DNA of 7,167 nucleotides from Elioraea sp964533585 (lineage in GTDB: Bacteria > Pseudomonadota > Alphaproteobacteria > Acetobacterales > Acetobacteraceae), in contig CAZHMM010000179.1 in assembly GCA_964533585.1 (NCBI GenBank), positions 1 through 7,167 on the forward strand, written 5' to 3'. The notes below the pieces were generated by a model, which was not told the DNA's origin, did not search any database, and saw nothing but the letters and a program-made list of their open reading frames with translations. Numbering within the stretch: the first letter of the stretch is position 1; each line of letters begins with the position of its first letter. The position numbers were made by a program, and so were the translations under genes. Positions 5,945 to 7,167 of the stretch are shown one piece after another.

Positions 5945-5968
5945 CCGGAAAACCGGAAAGCCGGAAAA
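5945..5968. promoter_or_regulatory. Downstream tandem CCGGAAAA array (candidate parS)
   Basis: Three 8-bp units run head to tail without spacers: CCGGAAAA (5945-5952), CCGGAAAG (5953-5960) and CCGGAAAA (5961-5968). Degenerate versions (CGGAAAGC at 5922-5929, CGAAAAAC at 5931-5938) precede them. The array starts 31 bases after the RHH stop. Its 15-mer CCGGAAAACCGGAAA is identical, in opposite orientation, to the copy just upstream of parA. Spacing of 8 bp without gaps fits side-by-side RHH dimers on DNA. Centromere function is inferred. Confidence 0.6.
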
Positions 5969-6143
5969 CACGATAGCCGTCTAGACAGAAAGCGCCGACC
6001 GACCACACCCTGCACACGTATCGACGTGATTTGACCGACGCCGGATCGAGGCCGTCAGAGGGTGCGACGTCCGCGGCGCCGGCGGGCTCCCGCGCGGCGA
6101 TGCCGCGAGCGAATCACGCAGCCCAGACGCGTTCAATCCCGGC
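5969..6143. other. Intergenic region between the par module and the IS
   Basis: No gene with recognisable similarity is seen here. The stretch holds two small inverted repeats: CACGT/ACGTG around ATCG at 6015-6028, and CGCGGC/GCCGCG around GAT at 6093-6107. Neither has a T-run, so no intrinsic terminator can be claimed for the par operon. A reading frame opens after the TAG at 5974-5976 and remains open up to the IS insertion point. Confidence 0.5.
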
Positions 6144-6146
6144 TCA
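6144..6146. repeat. Left target-site duplication (TCA)
   Basis: TCA directly precedes the left terminal repeat and matches TCA at 7042-7044 directly after the right one. A 3-bp TNA duplication is what the IS1031 subgroup of the IS5 family makes. Confidence 0.65.
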
Positions 6147-6162
6147 GTGACCGTTTGAGAAT
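6147..6162. repeat. IS left terminal inverted repeat
   Basis: GTGACCGTTTGAGAAT matches the reverse complement of the right end (GAGTCCGTTTGAAAAT) at 13 of 16 positions, with the core CCGTTTGA identical. Confidence 0.75.
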
Positions 6163-6201
6163 GGCTTGGCCCGACGCGGGCGGGGGTGATTCAAGCTCGG
6201 G

Positions 6202-7026
6202 ATGTGGACCCGAGAGACCCGAGGCCGGATGGCCGAGCTTGGCCGGAAGACGAAGCGCTACCCGTCCGACCTGACCGACGAGGAATGGGCGCGGATCGAG
6301 CCGCTGCTGCCGAAGCCGTCACGGCGGGGCAGGAAGCCGGAAGTCGATCTGCGCGAGGTGCTGAACGCCATCCGCTACATGGCGCGCAGCGCGGGCGGCT
6401 GGCGGATGCTACCGGTGCATTTCGGCCCATGGCAGACGATCTATTGGTGGTTCCGCCGCTTCGTCCGGCGCCTGCTGTTCCGCACCATCCACGATGTGGC
6501 GCTGATGCTCGACCGCGAGGCGGCCGGGCGCGAGGCCAGTCCGACGGGTGGCGTGCTCGACAGCCAGACGGTGAAGGCGCCGTTCGCCGAGGTGCGCGGC
6601 TTCGATGGGGGGAAGAGGATCGTCGGCCGCAAGCGCCATGTCGCCGTGGACACGGACGGACGGCTGCTGATGGTGAACCTCACCCCCGCCGACGTGTCGG
6701 ACAGCGCGGGCGCGCAAGCAATCCTCGCCGCGATCCGCAAGCGCTGGCCGTGGCTGAAGCACCTGTTCGCCGACGCGGGCTACGACCGCACGAAGCTCAT
6801 GGACAAGGCCGCCTTCCTCGACTTCGTCGTCGAGATCGTGCGCCGCTCCGACGCGGCGACGGGCTTCGAGGTCATCCCGCGCAGATGGGTCGTCGAGCGT
6901 ACCTTCGGCTGGATGATCCGCTGGCGTCGCCTCGTCCGCGACTACGAGAAGCGCCTCGACGTGTCCGAGGCCATGATCCACGTCGCCATGGGCGCCCTGC
7001 TGCTCCGCCGCGTCGCCCATCGCTGA
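6202..7026 (+). CDS. IS5-family DDE transposase (IS1031-like)
   Basis: A 274-residue transposase. The N-terminal region starts with YPSDLTDEEWARIEPLLP at 20-37, the usual IS5-group opening, followed by a DNA-binding domain to about residue 100. The RNase H-like catalytic core has D120 in VLDSQTVKA, D191 in FADAGYD and E232 in RRWVVERTFGWM, with R228 three residues before the Glu, as expected for IS5/IS4-type DDE enzymes. Length is normal and there is no frameshift, so it is probably active. The start is not certain: the ATG at 6202 has little ribosome binding site, and an ATG at 6229 with GAGG close upstream would also keep all motifs. The stop codon lies at the edge of the right terminal repeat. 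The enzyme mobilises the IS by cut-and-paste. Confidence 0.93.
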   Translation: MWTRETRGRMAELGRKTKRYPSDLTDEEWARIEPLLPKPSRRGRKPEVDLREVLNAIRYMARSAGGWRMLPVHFGPWQTIYWWFRRFVRRLLFRTIHDVALMLDREAAGREASPTGGVLDSQTVKAPFAEVRGFDGGKRIVGRKRHVAVDTDGRLLMVNLTPADVSDSAGAQAILAAIRKRWPWLKHLFADAGYDRTKLMDKAAFLDFVVEIVRRSDAATGFEVIPRRWVVERTFGWMIRWRRLVRDYEKRLDVSEAMIHVAMGALLLRRVAHR

Positions 7027-7041
7027 TTTTCAAACGGACTC
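7026..7041. repeat. IS right terminal inverted repeat
   Basis: ATTTTCAAACGGACTC is the partner of the left end at 6147-6162. Its first base is the last base of the transposase stop codon. Confidence 0.75.
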
Positions 7042-7044
7042 TCA
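7042..7044. repeat. Right target-site duplication (TCA)
   Basis: TCA follows the right terminal repeat directly, matching the TCA at 6144-6146. Confidence 0.65.
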
Positions 7045-7117
7045 GCTGTTCAAGATTTCGGCCGGGCTCGCCTCGCCTCGCCTGGCAATCGCGAATATGG
7101 ACACCTCCGATAACTAG
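7045..7117 (+). pseudogene. Possible 3' end of a small ORF split by the IS
   Basis: From the IS junction a frame reads LFKISAGLAS and on to a TAG at 7115-7117, giving 24 codons when the shared TCA is restored. In the empty site this frame is continuous with the open frame on the left flank, including an ATG at 6100. The joined ORF would be 39 codons from that ATG, or about 70 to 80 codons from the preceding stop. No family is recognised. In DNA this rich in G and C an open frame of that size can arise by chance, so the call is weak. Confidence 0.25.
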
Positions 7118-7167
7118 AGCGTTTTCCGATCAGTCTGGTTCATATCCTGCTGCGGCGAAGTAGTTGG
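7116..7167. repeat. Possible edge of a second repeat or IS
   Basis: Just after the TAG, AGAGCGTTTTCCGATCAG begins a stretch that is less GC-rich than its surroundings. Similar AGAGC[AG]TTTTCCGATCA sequences are known to me as recurrent intergenic repeats or IS ends in alphaproteobacteria. The window stops before any partner repeat or gene could be seen, so this is recognition of a start motif only. Confidence 0.3.

Larger units (their letters stand above)
6147..7041 (+). mobile_element. Complete IS5-family (IS1031-like) insertion sequence, 895 bp
   Basis: The element is bounded by imperfect 16-bp inverted repeats and flanked by a TCA duplication on each side. A single intact transposase gene fills nearly the whole of it. 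Length, one uninterrupted ORF and a TNA-type target fit the IS1031 subgroup. The intact ORF and intact duplication suggest a fairly recent insertion. The exact ends rest on the repeat and duplication alignment and could shift by one or two bases. Confidence 0.8.

Noticed and set aside
5945..5968. A CRISPR array.
   Set aside because: The repeats are 8 bp and directly adjacent, without spacers, and no cas gene is present.
6127..6143. GTTCAATCCC, resembling the T-loop of a tRNA.
   Set aside because: The flanks do not form a T-stem, and no anticodon arm or acceptor stem can be found around it.
6062..6274. An open frame on the plus strand across the left IS end.
   Set aside because: It is Arg-rich and low-complexity, crosses the IS boundary, and overlaps the transposase in another frame.

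Overview
The window is GC-rich throughout, with G or C at most third codon positions. It carries an IS5-family transposase of the IS1031 type, and that group was first described in acetic acid bacteria. Together with the small ParA/serine-recombinase module and the polysaccharide genes, this suggests an alphaproteobacterium, plausibly Acetobacteraceae. That placement is an inference. A plasmid, chromid or integrated plasmid remnant is likely because a partition module is present, but no replication initiator gene lies in the window.

Left half (1-3486, all minus strand): a surface polysaccharide operon, read from right to left. The order is an FkbM-family methyltransferase, a polysaccharide pyruvyl transferase family protein, a MOP-superfamily flippase (Wzx-like) and the N-terminus of an NAD-dependent sugar epimerase/dehydratase that runs off the left edge. 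Gaps are only 18 to 46 bp. The genes would act together: sugar nucleotide supply (epimerase), decoration of the glycan (methyl and pyruvyl groups) and export of the lipid-linked unit (flippase).

Middle (3564-5968): a compact DNA-maintenance module. A serine recombinase gene (minus) is divergent from parA and a small ribbon-helix-helix (RHH) gene (plus). The 216-bp divergent region holds a 14-bp perfect palindrome, a long hairpin and copies of an 8-bp CCGGAAAA motif. The same motif recurs as a three-unit tandem array just after the RHH gene. A 15-mer (CCGGAAAACCGGAAA) occurs exactly on both sides in opposite orientation. I read these repeats as the likely centromere and operator of the par system. 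This is the most interesting signal in the window.

Right part (6147-7041): a complete 895-bp IS1031-like insertion sequence with 16-bp imperfect terminal inverted repeats and a TCA target duplication. The transposase looks intact. Restoring the empty site joins the flanks in an open frame of about 70 to 80 codons, so a small ORF may have been interrupted. The last 50 bases may be the edge of another repeat or IS.

The recombinase gene has an unusual Gly-rich linker. Its DNA contains a 20-bp perfect palindrome and strongly strand-biased G-rich sequence, resembling an intergenic palindromic repeat absorbed into the coding frame.
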